From positions 124,001 to 188,000 of the forward strand of contig NZ_JAVTJJ010000001.1 of assembly GCF_031843945.1 (NCBI RefSeq): a stretch of 64,000 nt of DNA, given 5' to 3'. Within the stretch, counting starts at the first letter, position 1. The number at the start of each line of letters is the position of its first letter. Under the pieces are notes generated by a model, which saw nothing but the letters and a program-made list of their open reading frames with translations, did no database searches and was not told where the DNA came from. This stretch comes from Paracidovorax sp031843945 (lineage in GTDB: Bacteria; Pseudomonadota; Gammaproteobacteria; Burkholderiales; Burkholderiaceae_C). Positions 37,237 to 45,285 of this stretch are shown piece by piece. Position numbers and translations under genes: made by a program.

Positions 37237-37300
37237 TTCAAGTGTTTTTGGCCTCTAGCGCTTGATACGTAAGCGCTGATAGCTATTGAAAATATAGCGA
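37237..37300 (+). repeat. Dispersed palindromic repeat, copy G (forward)
   Basis: TCAAGTGTTTTTGGCCTCTA, then GCGCTTGATACGTAAGCGCT and GATAGCTATTGAAAATATAG. The core GCGCTT/AAGCGC is intact. It begins immediately after the ybbA stop codon and ends 36 bases before rlmB. Confidence 0.87.
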
Positions 37301-37335
37301 AACGAGGGGGAAGCCAGCGCGCGGATAATCCCCGC

Positions 37336-38082
37336 ATGTCCAGCCCCAAAGTTCTCTTCGGCTTTCACGCCGTCGGCGTGCGCCTGAAGACCGCGCCCCA
37401 ATCCATCATCGAGATCTACTACGAAGCCACGCGCCGCGACGCGCGCATGCGCCAGTTTCTCGACCGTGCCCGCGAGGCCGGCGCCCGCCTGATCGAAGCC
37501 GACAGCGACCGCATCGCCAAGCTGGCCGGCAGCCACGGCCACCAGGGCGTGGCTGCGCGCGTCGAAACGCTCAAGCAGGCCACCTCGCTCGACGAACTGC
37601 TGGAAGACCTGGAAGCCGCCGGCATTGAAAAGCCGCTGCTGCTGGTGCTGGACGGCGTGACCGACCCGCACAACCTGGGCGCCTGCCTGCGCGTGGCCGA
37701 TGGTGCGGGCGCGCATGCGGTCATCGCGCCGAAGGACCATGCCGTCGGCATCAACGCCACGGTGGCCAAAGTGGCCAGCGGCGCGGCGGAGACCATGCCG
37801 TACTTCATGGTCACCAACCTGTCGCGCACGCTGGGCGAATTGAAGGAGCGCAACATCTGGTGCATCGGCACCAGCGACGACGCGCCCAAGACGATCTATC
37901 AGGTGGACTTGAAAGGCCCCGTGGCGCTGGTGCTGGGCGCCGAGGGCGACGGCATGCGCCAACTCACTCGCAAGAACTGCGACGAGCTGGTATCCATCCC
38001 CATGAAGGGTGCCGTGGAAAGCCTGAACGTGTCAGTCGCCAGCGGCGTGTGCCTGTACGAAGCGCTGCGCCAGCGCGGCTGA
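37336..38082 (+). CDS. rlmB: 23S rRNA (guanosine-2251-2'-O)-methyltransferase RlmB
   Basis: A 248-residue SPOUT methyltransferase. The N-terminal RNA-binding domain starts VLFGFHAVGVRLKTAP. The knotted catalytic domain has the three SPOUT motifs: DPHNLGACLRVADGAGAHAV, ALVLGAEGDGMRQL and ESLNVSVASGVCLYEALRQ. It methylates the ribose of G2251 in the peptidyl-transferase P-loop. It is monocistronic, with the convergent aldo/keto reductase 17 bases downstream. Confidence 0.96.
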   Translation: MSSPKVLFGFHAVGVRLKTAPQSIIEIYYEATRRDARMRQFLDRAREAGARLIEADSDRIAKLAGSHGHQGVAARVETLKQATSLDELLEDLEAAGIEKPLLLVLDGVTDPHNLGACLRVADGAGAHAVIAPKDHAVGINATVAKVASGAAETMPYFMVTNLSRTLGELKERNIWCIGTSDDAPKTIYQVDLKGPVALVLGAEGDGMRQLTRKNCDELVSIPMKGAVESLNVSVASGVCLYEALRQRG

Positions 38083-38099
38083 CGCAGTTCGTTTCCGCT

Positions 38100-39080
38100 T
38101 CAGGCGTCGACGGCCTGGTCTTCGGCGCTGGCCTGGCTCAGTGATTCCAGCGCGTCCGCATCCAGCTTGAGCTGCGCCCCGCGCACCAATTGCTCCAGCT
38201 GCTCCAGCGACGTGGCACTGGCGATGGGCGCCGTGATGCCCGGCTGCGCGATCTGCCAGGCCAGGGCCACCTGGCCGGGCGTGGCCTCGTAGCGCTCGGC
38301 CACTTCGTCGAGTTCCGCCAGGATGCGCAGGCCGCGGTCATTCAAATATTTGCCGACGGTGTTCGGCCCGCGCGTGCTCTTGCTCGCGTCTTCCTGGCTG
38401 CGGTATTTCCCGGTCAAGAACCCGGCGGCCAGTGCATAGAAGTTGATGACGCCCACGCCGTGTTCCACGCACAGCGGCCGCAGCGACTCTTCAAACACCG
38501 CACGGTCGATCAGGTTGTACAGCGGCTGCAGGCTTTCATAGCGCGGCAGGCCCATGCGGGCGCTGGTGTCCAGCGCTTCGGCCAGGCGCGCCGCGCTGTA
38601 GTTGGACGCACCGATGGCGCGCACCTTGCCGGCCTGGATCAGGTCGGCATAGGCGCCCAGCGTGTCTTCCAGCGGCGTGCCGGTGTCGTCGTCATGCGAC
38701 TGGTACAGGTCGATCACGTCGGTCTGCAGGCGCCGCAGCGAGTCTTCCACCGCTTGGCGGATGTACGCGGGCTTCAAGCCGACCTTGCCATTGCCCATGT
38801 CTTTGCCGACCTTGGTGGCCAGCACGATGCGGTCGCGTTTGCCGGTGGCCTTGAGCCATTTACCGATCACCGTTTCCGATTCACCGCCGGTGTGGCCCGG
38901 CACCCAGCGCGAATACACGTCGGCCGTGTCGACGAAGTTGAAGCCGGCATGGACCCAGGCGTCCAGCAACGAGAACGAGGTGGCCTCGTCCACCGTCCAG
39001 CCGAACACGTTGCCGCCAAAGCACAGCGGCGACACCTGCAGGCCGGACCGGCCGAGTGAGCGAAGGGTAGGGGTGGTCAT
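38100..39080 (-). CDS. Aldo/keto reductase
   Basis: A 326-residue TIM-barrel oxidoreductase. MTTPTLRSLGRSGLQVSPLC begins the first strand. The active-site Asp and Tyr are in FVDTADVYSRW, the Lys in VLATKVG and the His in YQSHDDDTG. The C-terminal NADPH site is in APIASATSLEQLEQLV. It belongs to the YghZ/Tas-like broad-specificity AKR group; the carbonyl substrate is unknown. AAGGAA lies 9 bases before the ATG at 39080. Confidence 0.92.
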   Translation of the reverse strand: MTTPTLRSLGRSGLQVSPLCFGGNVFGWTVDEATSFSLLDAWVHAGFNFVDTADVYSRWVPGHTGGESETVIGKWLKATGKRDRIVLATKVGKDMGNGKVGLKPAYIRQAVEDSLRRLQTDVIDLYQSHDDDTGTPLEDTLGAYADLIQAGKVRAIGASNYSAARLAEALDTSARMGLPRYESLQPLYNLIDRAVFEESLRPLCVEHGVGVINFYALAAGFLTGKYRSQEDASKSTRGPNTVGKYLNDRGLRILAELDEVAERYEATPGQVALAWQIAQPGITAPIASATSLEQLEQLVRGAQLKLDADALESLSQASAEDQAVDA

Positions 39081-39231
39081 CGGATCAGTTCCTTGAAAAG
39101 TGGACGAACGAAACGGTGCGCGTGGCGGGGCGAGCAAACCAGCTTGCTACTGCGGCACGCCCATTCTTGCCCGCGCCCCGATGGCCCCATGGTGCGCTGC
39201 GGCAATGCTGCAGCGTGCCTGGGATGATTCT

Positions 39232-39828
39232 TCACACCCAGCCCAGCGCGCCCAGCACCGCGCCGGCGCCCAGCAGCCACAGCAAATGCACCTTGGTGCG
39301 CCACACCAGCACCGTCGTCAGCGCCGTCACGCACCACAGCCGCCAGTCGGTCGCAGGGGTGCCGTGCGCGCTGCCCAGCACCCAGGCGGTGGCCAGCAGC
39401 AGGCCGATGACCACCGGCGCCATGCCCTGCTTGAAGGCGCGCACCGAGCGGCGCTCGCGGTTGCGGTGCGCCCAGCGGGTGGCCACCCAGGCCAGCAGGC
39501 TGCTGGGCAGCATGATGCCGACCATGCACAGCAGCACGCCCAAGGCGCCCATCGCCCAGCCGGCCGCGCCGCTGCCGCCGGCGTTCAGGCCGATGTTCCA
39601 GCCCAGCAAGGCGACGAACAGCACGTTGGGGCCCGGCGCCGATTGCGCGAGTGCGACGGATGCGCTGAACTGCGCGTCGGTCAGCCAACCCTGCTGGCCG
39701 ATGAGGTAGCGGTGCATCTCGGGCGCGGCGGCAATGGCGCCGCCCACCGCCAGCAGCGACAGCGACAGGTAGTAGCCAAAGAGATGCAGCCAGTCGGCCG
39801 CCTGCAGGTCAAGCACGAGGGGCGTCAT
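39232..39828 (-). CDS. Chromate transporter, short-chain CHR, second subunit
   Basis: A 198-residue single CHR domain with about 6 membrane segments. The N-terminal half holds LSLLAVGGAIAAAPEMHRYL, and the signature SVALAQSAPGPNVLFVALLG is present. Its ATG overlaps the stop codon of the upstream CHR gene (ATGA at 39825-39828). Short-chain CHR proteins work as paired subunits of opposite membrane topology to export chromate or sulfate-like anions. Confidence 0.9.
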   Translation of the reverse strand: MTPLVLDLQAADWLHLFGYYLSLSLLAVGGAIAAAPEMHRYLIGQQGWLTDAQFSASVALAQSAPGPNVLFVALLGWNIGLNAGGSGAAGWAMGALGVLLCMVGIMLPSSLLAWVATRWAHRNRERRSVRAFKQGMAPVVIGLLLATAWVLGSAHGTPATDWRLWCVTALTTVLVWRTKVHLLWLLGAGAVLGALGWV

Positions 39829-40421
39829 GGCCGGGCGCCCTCCAGCCGGCGCCAGGTCAGCAAGCAGGCCGTGCCGCCGATCACCAGCAAGATCCACAGA
39901 AGCGGCACGCGCAGCATCACCATGGCGATGAAGGTGGCCAGCGCCAGCGCGCCGCACAGCCACGGCCCCAGCGGATGGCGCACCAGCGGCGCCGCCAGCT
40001 TGCAGCCCACGGCCGCTACCAACCCGGCCGCCACCGCGCCCATGCCGCGCAGCGCGCCGGCGACAGCCGGCAGCGACGAGAAGCTGGCATACACCATGGC
40101 CAGCGCCAACACCAGTACAAGCGGCAGCGCCAGCATGCCGGCAACGGCCACCAGCGCGCCGCGCAGCCCAAAGTGCCGGTCGCCGACCATGATGGCCAGG
40201 TTGACCACGTTCGGGCCGGGCAGGATCTGCGCGACGGCCCAGTCCTCGATGAACTCGTCGTTGGTCATCCAGCGCTTTTTGTCCACCAGCTCGCGCTGCA
40301 CCACGGCCAGCACGCCGCCGAAGCCCTGCAGCGCCAGCCAGGTGAAGGACCAGAACAGATCGGCCAGCGATTTCGGCGCGGCCAGCGGCAGTGAGGGTGG
40401 GATCAGTGAAGGCGAGGGCAT
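39825..40421 (-). CDS. Chromate transporter, short-chain CHR, first subunit
   Basis: A 198-residue CHR domain, exactly the same length as its partner. WSFTWLALQGFGGVLAVVQR and the signature AVAQILPGPNVVNLAIMVGD identify it. The start MPSPSLIPPSLPL at 40421 sits just before the first amphipathic segment. The two genes together make one chromate efflux unit. No chromate regulator (ChrB or PadR type) is adjacent. Confidence 0.9.
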   Translation of the reverse strand: MPSPSLIPPSLPLAAPKSLADLFWSFTWLALQGFGGVLAVVQRELVDKKRWMTNDEFIEDWAVAQILPGPNVVNLAIMVGDRHFGLRGALVAVAGMLALPLVLVLALAMVYASFSSLPAVAGALRGMGAVAAGLVAAVGCKLAAPLVRHPLGPWLCGALALATFIAMVMLRVPLLWILLVIGGTACLLTWRRLEGARP

Positions 40422-40546
40422 TGCGTGGATGGTAATTGGGCATTTGCGGATATGCGGCCGAAACCAAGCCAGGGGCGTACCGGCTCCGCGCGGCGGCTCG
40501 GCCATACTTGGCGCTCGCCATCCGAACACGAGGCCATCTGCGCACC

Positions 40547-41116
40547 ATGAGCAAACTCCCCGAACGCTGGAGCAAACCTGCAACGTCCCATGCCGATATC
40601 GAAGACGCACAAGAAGCCGGCGCCCAGCGCACGCGCCGATTTGCGCGCACGGGCACGCTGGGCATTTTGGCGTTCTGGCTGGTGGTGATGGGCCTGCTGT
40701 ACCTGGCGATGCAGCAGGTGCAGCGGCCGAGCGCGGCCAAGGTGCAGTCCGACGGGTCGCTGGTCATTCCTCGTCATCGCGACGGCCACTTTCGGGTGGC
40801 CGGTAGCATCAACGGCCAGCCAGTCATGTTTTTGGTGGACACCGGCGCCAGCCTGGTCAGCGTGACCGATGCGCTGGCCCGCAAGGCGGGCCTCTCCGGC
40901 GGCGAGCGCACCACCTTTCGGACGGCCAACGGCACGCGCGAGGGTTGGGTGAGGACGGCCGATTCGGTGACAGTGCGTTCGCTGGCCGTGTCAGGCCTGC
41001 GCGTGGGCACGGGCTACACGGGCGAGGACGAGGGGGACGCGCTGCTGGGCCAGAATTTTTTGCGCCACTTCGACGTGGAAATAAAGAAAGACCGCATGTT
41101 GCTGCACCCACGTTGA
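40547..41116 (+). CDS. Membrane-anchored retropepsin-like aspartic protease
   Basis: A 189-residue protein with one N-terminal membrane helix (LGILAFWLVVMGLLYLAMQQ, about 42-61) and a periplasmic single-lobe aspartic protease domain. The catalytic motif is VMFLVDTGASLVSVTD, the second conserved block TANGTREGW and the third LLGQNFLRHFDV. This matches the bacterial TIGR02281 clan AA family, which must dimerise like retroviral proteases. Physiological substrates are unknown. It is divergent from the chromate transporter pair. Confidence 0.9.
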   Translation: MSKLPERWSKPATSHADIEDAQEAGAQRTRRFARTGTLGILAFWLVVMGLLYLAMQQVQRPSAAKVQSDGSLVIPRHRDGHFRVAGSINGQPVMFLVDTGASLVSVTDALARKAGLSGGERTTFRTANGTREGWVRTADSVTVRSLAVSGLRVGTGYTGEDEGDALLGQNFLRHFDVEIKKDRMLLHPR

Positions 41117-41146
41117 TCAGAACGGGGGCGCATGCACTATGAAATT

Positions 41147-41240
41147 AGTAGCTGCTAGCGCTTGACTAACGGGCGATTTCTATGCAATTCGTATTGAAAG
41201 CCAAGTAAATCAAGCGCTACCAGCTCTGGTTTCGATAGCG
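41147..41240 (-). repeat. Dispersed palindromic repeat, copy H, with enlarged loop
   Basis: The left half AGTAGCTGCTAGCGCTTGAC and the right half AAATCAAGCGCTACCAGCT are separated by about 45 bases instead of the usual 3-10. The two outer halves pair (GTAGC...GCTAC and AGCGCTTGA...TCAAGCGCT), so the stem is still possible with a large loop. Confidence 0.7.
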
Positions 41241-41316
41241 GCCTTGCACAAGGTCCGCCGCTGAAGGAGCAGGCACAACAGCGCTTCCTGGCTCTGCGCC
41301 CGCAGGCGTCACAAGG

Positions 41317-42213
41317 TCAGCCCTTTTTCTGCAGCATCTTCACCACGCTGGAGAAGTCCTCCGCCCCATGCCCCGCGATGCTGTGCGCCGCGTAGATCGA
41401 TCGCGCCAGCCCGCCCAGCGGCGTGGCGGCTTTCACGGCCGTGGCGTTTTCCTGCGCCAGGCCCAAGTCCTTGAGCATCAGGTCGGTGCCGAAGCCGCCC
41501 GCGTAGCCCTTGCTGGCGGGCGCGGTTTCCATCACGCCGGGCCACGGGTTGTACTTTTCCAGCGCCCAGTTGCCGCCCGAACTCCGCCGCATGATCTCGC
41601 TGAGCACCTTGGGGTCGAGCCCGTTGGCCACGCCCAGCGCAATCGCCTCGCTGGTGCCTGCCATGAGGATGCCCAGCAGCATGTTGTTGCAGATCTTGGC
41701 CGTCTGGCCCGCGCCCACGTCGCCGGCGTGGAAGATGTTGGCGCCCATCTTTTCCAGCAGCGGGCGGGCCCGCTCCAGGTCGGCCGCATCGGCACCCACC
41801 ATGAAGGTCAGCGTGCCGGCGATGGCGCCGCCGGTGCCGCCCGACACCGGCGCATCGATGAAGGCGATGCCCCGGGCCTTGGCGGCATCTGCCACCTTGC
41901 GCGACGTGGCCGCAGCAATGGTGGAGCAGTCGATCACCAGCGTGCCAGCGGCCAGCAACGGCAGCAGTCCGGGTTGCTTGTCATTGCCCAGAAAGAGCGC
42001 CTCGACATGCTGGCTGGCCGGCAGCATGCTGACGACGACTTCGGCGCCGGTCACGCAACTGGCGGCGTCTGCCGCAATGCGCACGCCATCTGCCGCCAGC
42101 TTGTCGCGCGCGGGTTGGGACAGGTCGAACGCGCCCACGTCGTGGCCGGCCTTGTGCAGATTCAGCGCCATGGGGCCGCCCATGTTGCCCAGGCCGATGA
42201 ATGCGATTTTCAT
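41317..42213 (-). CDS. mmsB: 3-hydroxyisobutyrate dehydrogenase
   Basis: A 298-residue beta-hydroxyacid dehydrogenase. MKIAFIGLGNMGGPMALNLH gives the NAD(P)-binding fold, FIDAPVSGGTGGAIAGTLTF the substrate-binding signature, and AGQTAKICNNMLLGILM the catalytic Lys region. It oxidises 3-hydroxyisobutyrate to methylmalonate semialdehyde in valine degradation. A GGAG ribosome site precedes the ATG. The acyl-CoA dehydrogenase and mmsA for the same pathway lie upstream on the same strand. Confidence 0.94.
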   Translation of the reverse strand: MKIAFIGLGNMGGPMALNLHKAGHDVGAFDLSQPARDKLAADGVRIAADAASCVTGAEVVVSMLPASQHVEALFLGNDKQPGLLPLLAAGTLVIDCSTIAAATSRKVADAAKARGIAFIDAPVSGGTGGAIAGTLTFMVGADAADLERARPLLEKMGANIFHAGDVGAGQTAKICNNMLLGILMAGTSEAIALGVANGLDPKVLSEIMRRSSGGNWALEKYNPWPGVMETAPASKGYAGGFGTDLMLKDLGLAQENATAVKAATPLGGLARSIYAAHSIAGHGAEDFSSVVKMLQKKG

Positions 42214-42241
42214 GGTTTGTCTCCGTTGGTTGTTGATGAAT

Positions 42242-42315
42242 TGATATTGTTTTGATAGCTGCTGGCGCTTGATGGTCAAGCGCTGGAGGCCAATAAGACT
42301 GCTATTTTTGGCTGA
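42242..42315 (-). repeat. Dispersed palindromic repeat, copy I (reverse)
   Basis: TTTTGATAGCTGCTGGCGCT, then TGATGGTCAAGCGCTGGAGG and CCAATAAGACTGCTATTTTTGG minus its last two bases in the core arm. A symmetric CTGGCGCTT/AAGCGCTGG variant of the core. It fills the gap between the TfoX gene end (42317) and mmsB. Confidence 0.85.
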
Positions 42316-42316
42316 T

Positions 42317-42775
42317 TCATTCGTCCGCTTCGAAAATGCTGTGGCGCTTGGGTTCAGCGGCCTTCTTGGCTGTCGACCTGCCGCTGCCTGGCGATGGCGT
42401 GGTTGCAGACGCCTTGGCCCGCTTGCGGCGCGGTGACGCCTTGGCGCGCGGGTTGTAGGCCAGGGCTTCATCGATCCAGAAAGCCCATTGCGCACGCGTG
42501 GCATAGCCATCCGGTTCCACACAGAAGTAGCCCAGCATGCGGCCGCCCGGCGACAGCTCTCGCGTGCTCTGCATTTCTTGAAACTCCGCGTGGCGCTCGG
42601 GCGGCAGGCGCACCAGGAGTTCGTCGCCCTTGACGCCGATGCACAGCTTGCCGCCCACAAAAAAGCAGTGGTAGCCGAACATGGTGCGTTCCTCCACGTC
42701 GTTGCGGTGCGCCAGCGCGTCACCCACGGCGCCGATCAGGCGCAGCGTTTCGTCGGCCATCGGGCGTGCGGGCAT
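42317..42775 (-). CDS. TfoX N-terminal domain protein
   Basis: A 152-residue protein. The TfoX/Sxy N-terminal fold is visible in DVEERTMFGYHCFFVGGKLC and GVKGDELLVRLPPERHAEF. The C-terminal 45 residues are basic and Ala/Lys-rich (ASPRRKRAKASATT), perhaps nucleic-acid binding. TfoX/Sxy co-activates CRP-dependent competence genes in gamma-proteobacteria; this single-domain form is of unknown function. Its ATG follows the MOSC stop codon by 2 bases, so the two are tightly coupled. Confidence 0.85.
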   Translation of the reverse strand: MPARPMADETLRLIGAVGDALAHRNDVEERTMFGYHCFFVGGKLCIGVKGDELLVRLPPERHAEFQEMQSTRELSPGGRMLGYFCVEPDGYATRAQWAFWIDEALAYNPRAKASPRRKRAKASATTPSPGSGRSTAKKAAEPKRHSIFEADE

Positions 42776-42777
42776 CT

Positions 42778-43350
42778 CTACACGCACTCCATGGCGCGGT
42801 GCGGCAGCGCGGGCAGGCGCACCTGCACGGCATCGCCGCCACCGATGGGGCCGCCGGCCACCACGATGGCCATCACGCCAGTCTTGCGCACCAGCTTGCC
42901 GGCCGCGTCCTTGTCCAGCGTCGCGGCCAGCAGGCCGCGCTGAAACCGGTCGATCTGGCTGCACGGATTGCGCAGGCCGGTGAGTTCCACCACGGCGCCC
43001 TGCGCAAAGTGCAGTTGCGTGCCCAGTGGCAGCGCGAACAGGTCATCCCAATGCAGTCGGGGCGCGGATTGCAGGGTGATGTTCTCGCCCAGTTCGCCAG
43101 CTGCGACGACGAAGCCCAAGTCCAGCAGATGGTCCAGCAGCGAAGCGGAGATGAGGTGCACCTGCCGCAGATTGGGCTGGTCCGGGTTGGCTTTGATGCG
43201 CGAGCGGTGCTGCACGGTGCGGCCGTAATGCGCGTCGCCGACAACACCCAGGCCCGCTTCCAGCACGATCGATGGCACGGGCTCTTTGGAAAACCGGTGC
43301 TCGCTGTCGCGGTGGACGGCCAGAACGGTGGTGTGCAGCGGAGCGTTCAT
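42778..43350 (-). CDS. MOSC domain protein
   Basis: A 190-residue MOSC domain. LEAGLGVVGDAHYGRTVQHR, RQVHLISASLLD and LGENITLQ are conserved, and the sulfur-carrying cysteine is in LTGLRNPCSQIDRF. MOSC domains handle molybdenum-cofactor-bound sulfur, as in MOCOS and mARC, or detoxify N-hydroxylated bases (YiiM). It lies inside the valine-degradation cluster and is coupled to the TfoX-domain gene. Confidence 0.9.
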   Translation of the reverse strand: MNAPLHTTVLAVHRDSEHRFSKEPVPSIVLEAGLGVVGDAHYGRTVQHRSRIKANPDQPNLRQVHLISASLLDHLLDLGFVVAAGELGENITLQSAPRLHWDDLFALPLGTQLHFAQGAVVELTGLRNPCSQIDRFQRGLLAATLDKDAAGKLVRKTGVMAIVVAGGPIGGGDAVQVRLPALPHRAMECV

Positions 43351-43352
43351 GA

Positions 43353-43418
43353 TTTTTAGGTCAAATTTGCCGCTAGCGCTTGATCATCAAGCGTTAGCAG
43401 CTATCAAAAGAATAGTGA
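43353..43418 (+). repeat. Dispersed palindromic repeat, copy J (forward)
   Basis: TTTAGGTCAAATTTGCCGCT, then AGCGCTTGATCATCAAGCG and TTAGCAGCTATCAAAAGAAT. The core extends to CTAGCGCTTGA/TCAAGCGTTAG with a TCA-type loop. It lies between the acyl-CoA dehydrogenase stop codon and the MOSC start codon. Confidence 0.87.
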
Positions 43419-43424
43419 GCAGCA

Positions 43425-44591
43425 TCAGCGGATGGCCTCAGGCGCGTCGCCTTCCAGCATGCGCCGCGCAATGATGACCCGCATGATCTCGTTCGTGCCT
43501 TCCAGAATCTGGTGCACGCGCGCGTCGCGCAGCAGGCGCTCCAGCGGGTATTCGCGGATGTATCCGTAGCCGCCGTGCAGCTGCAGCGCCTCGTTGATGA
43601 CGGTAAAGCCCGCATCGGTGGCAAAGCGCTTGGCCATGGCGCAATAAGTGGAGGCATCGCGCGCACCGGCGTCCAGCTTGCTGGCAGCCAGCCGCACCAT
43701 CTGCCGCGCGGCGACCAGCTCGGTCGCCATGTCGGCCAGCTTGAACTGCAGCGCCTGAAAGCTGGCGATGGGTTTGCCGAACTGCTTGCGGTCCTGCATG
43801 TATTGCTGCGCCGCGTTCAGCGCGCCCTGCGCCGCGCCCACCGAGCAGGTGGCGATGTTGATGCGCCCGCCGTCCAGGCCCTTCATCGCGATCTTGAAAC
43901 CTTCGCCCTCGCGGCCCAGCAGGTGGTCGGCCGGAATGCGCACGTTGTCAAAGCTGATGGTGCGCGTGGGCTGGCTGTTCCAGCCCATCTTTTCTTCCTT
44001 CTTGCCGTACTGGATGCCCGGCGCATCGGCAGGCACGGCGAAGGCGCTGATGCCGGCAGCGCCCGATTGCGCGTCGCCGGTGCGCGCCATCAGCACCAGC
44101 ACGTCGGTGGCGCCCGCGCCGCTGATGAAGGCCTTGGCGCCGTTGATGACGTATTCGCCACCCACGAGCTCTGCGCGGGTCTTGAGCGATGCGGCGTCGG
44201 AGCCCGCGCCGGGCTCGGTCAGGCAGTAGCTCGCCAGCTTATCGCCGCTGGTCAGCAGCGGGCCCCAGTGGCCCCGCACCGCATCGGTGGCCCAGGTGCC
44301 CAGCATCCAGGTCGCCATGTTGTGGATGGTGATGAAAGCGGTGGTGGAAGGGTCGATGGCCGCCATTTCTTCAAACACCAGCGTGGCGTCGAGCCGGGGC
44401 AGGGCGAGGCCGCCCGCGTTCTCGGGCGCGTAGAGGCCGCAGAAACCCAGCTCGCCCGCCTTGCCGATGGCATCGCGCGGGAAGGTGCTCTGCGCGTCCC
44501 ACTCGGCGGCGTGCGGCGCCAGCTCGGCGCGGGCGAATTCGCGGGCGGTGTCGGCAAAGGCGCGTTGCTCCTCGGTCAGCTCAAAGTCCAT
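43425..44591 (-). CDS. Acyl-CoA dehydrogenase, isobutyryl-CoA dehydrogenase-like
   Basis: A 388-residue enzyme. LASYCLTEPGAGSDAASLKT is the first FAD/substrate signature, GRINIATCSVGAAQGAL is in the helical core, and LHGGYGYIREYPLERLLRDA and QILEGTNEIMR are the C-terminal blocks with the catalytic glutamate region. Together with mmsB and mmsA nearby it most likely oxidises isobutyryl-CoA to methacrylyl-CoA in valine degradation. No enoyl-CoA hydratase or 3-hydroxyisobutyryl-CoA hydrolase is in the window. Confidence 0.9.
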   Translation of the reverse strand: MDFELTEEQRAFADTAREFARAELAPHAAEWDAQSTFPRDAIGKAGELGFCGLYAPENAGGLALPRLDATLVFEEMAAIDPSTTAFITIHNMATWMLGTWATDAVRGHWGPLLTSGDKLASYCLTEPGAGSDAASLKTRAELVGGEYVINGAKAFISGAGATDVLVLMARTGDAQSGAAGISAFAVPADAPGIQYGKKEEKMGWNSQPTRTISFDNVRIPADHLLGREGEGFKIAMKGLDGGRINIATCSVGAAQGALNAAQQYMQDRKQFGKPIASFQALQFKLADMATELVAARQMVRLAASKLDAGARDASTYCAMAKRFATDAGFTVINEALQLHGGYGYIREYPLERLLRDARVHQILEGTNEIMRVIIARRMLEGDAPEAIR

Positions 44592-44639
44592 GGTGTCTCC
44601 TGCGTCGTTCGTTGTTCTTGTGCAGCTCGTCGGTGCGGA

Positions 44640-45068
44640 TCAGGGCTTGTCGGCCGGGTTGCCGTCCACCCGCAGCCAGCGCATCAGGCCCGCGCGTCGC
44701 GCCTGGGTTTCGGCCAGCAGGCAGGCGTGGTACAGGCGGGGCCATTCGGGTGCGGCTTCTGCTGCACGTTGCGCCTGCTTGCAGCGCGTGATGCGCTCGC
44801 GCTGCCAGGCCGACTGCTCCTGGCGCAGCTGCGGGCGCTCGTGGGCCGACAGCGCGCGCATCATGTCGCCATAAAGCACGCTGATGTCGGTGTCGGCCGC
44901 CTGAAAGTCCTGCACTGCGCAGGCGTTGGTCTCAGCCACCGTGCCGCCCGCGTGGCAGGCAGCGCCGGCCTGGGCGTGGGCTGGGGGGCAGAGGAGCATT
45001 ACCGTGCCCGCCAGCACGGCTGCTGCATTCCAACCTGCCACTTCCATCCATGTTCGATTGCATTGCAT
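44640..45068 (-). CDS. LprI-like secreted protein
   Basis: A 142-residue protein with an N-terminal hydrophobic signal (AAAVLAGTVMLLCPPAHA). The mature part is a DUF1311/LprI domain: paired cysteines (AACHAGGTVAETNAC) and YGDMMRALSAHERPQLRQEQ. LprI of Mycobacterium is a lysozyme inhibitor; the role here is unproven. The ATG at 45068 gives a complete signal peptide. An in-frame upstream extension crosses the repeat-rich stretch and is rejected. Confidence 0.8.
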   Translation of the reverse strand: MQCNRTWMEVAGWNAAAVLAGTVMLLCPPAHAQAGAACHAGGTVAETNACAVQDFQAADTDISVLYGDMMRALSAHERPQLRQEQSAWQRERITRCKQAQRAAEAAPEWPRLYHACLLAETQARRAGLMRWLRVDGNPADKP

Positions 45069-45105
45069 GGCTTGTTTTAACACCGCCAGCCAGCGGCTTG
45101 GAGGG

Positions 45106-45264
45106 CCTTCGACAGGCTCAGGCCGAACGGTGAGGGTGCGTGCCATGGTCAAACAGTGCAGACGCGCGCGCAGGCGCATGGTGGAGCAGTGCAGATGCGC
45201 GCGCAGCTGGCGTCTCAACCCCAGGTTCGCACCCACACACCCGTTCGGGCTGAGCTTGTCGAAG
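45106..45264. repeat. Inverted REP-like pair enclosing two 31-bp tandem copies
   Basis: Outer arms CCTTCGACAGGCTCAGGCCG (45106 on) and CCGTTCGGGCTGAGCTTGTC (45241 on) are inverted copies of the common bacterial element whose core is TTCGACA(A/G)GCTCAG. Between them two imperfect direct copies begin CATGGTCAAACAGTGCAGA (45144) and CATGGTGGAGCAGTGCAGA (45177), with a 33-base period. This family is unrelated to the CTAGCGCTT palindromes. Confidence 0.8.
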
Positions 45265-45285
45265 CCTGGGCACAGCGCCCCAGCC

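Noticed and set aside
45144..45207. Possible CRISPR-like or tandem-repeat array.
   Set aside because: Only two imperfect copies with a 33-base period and no spacers of regular length.
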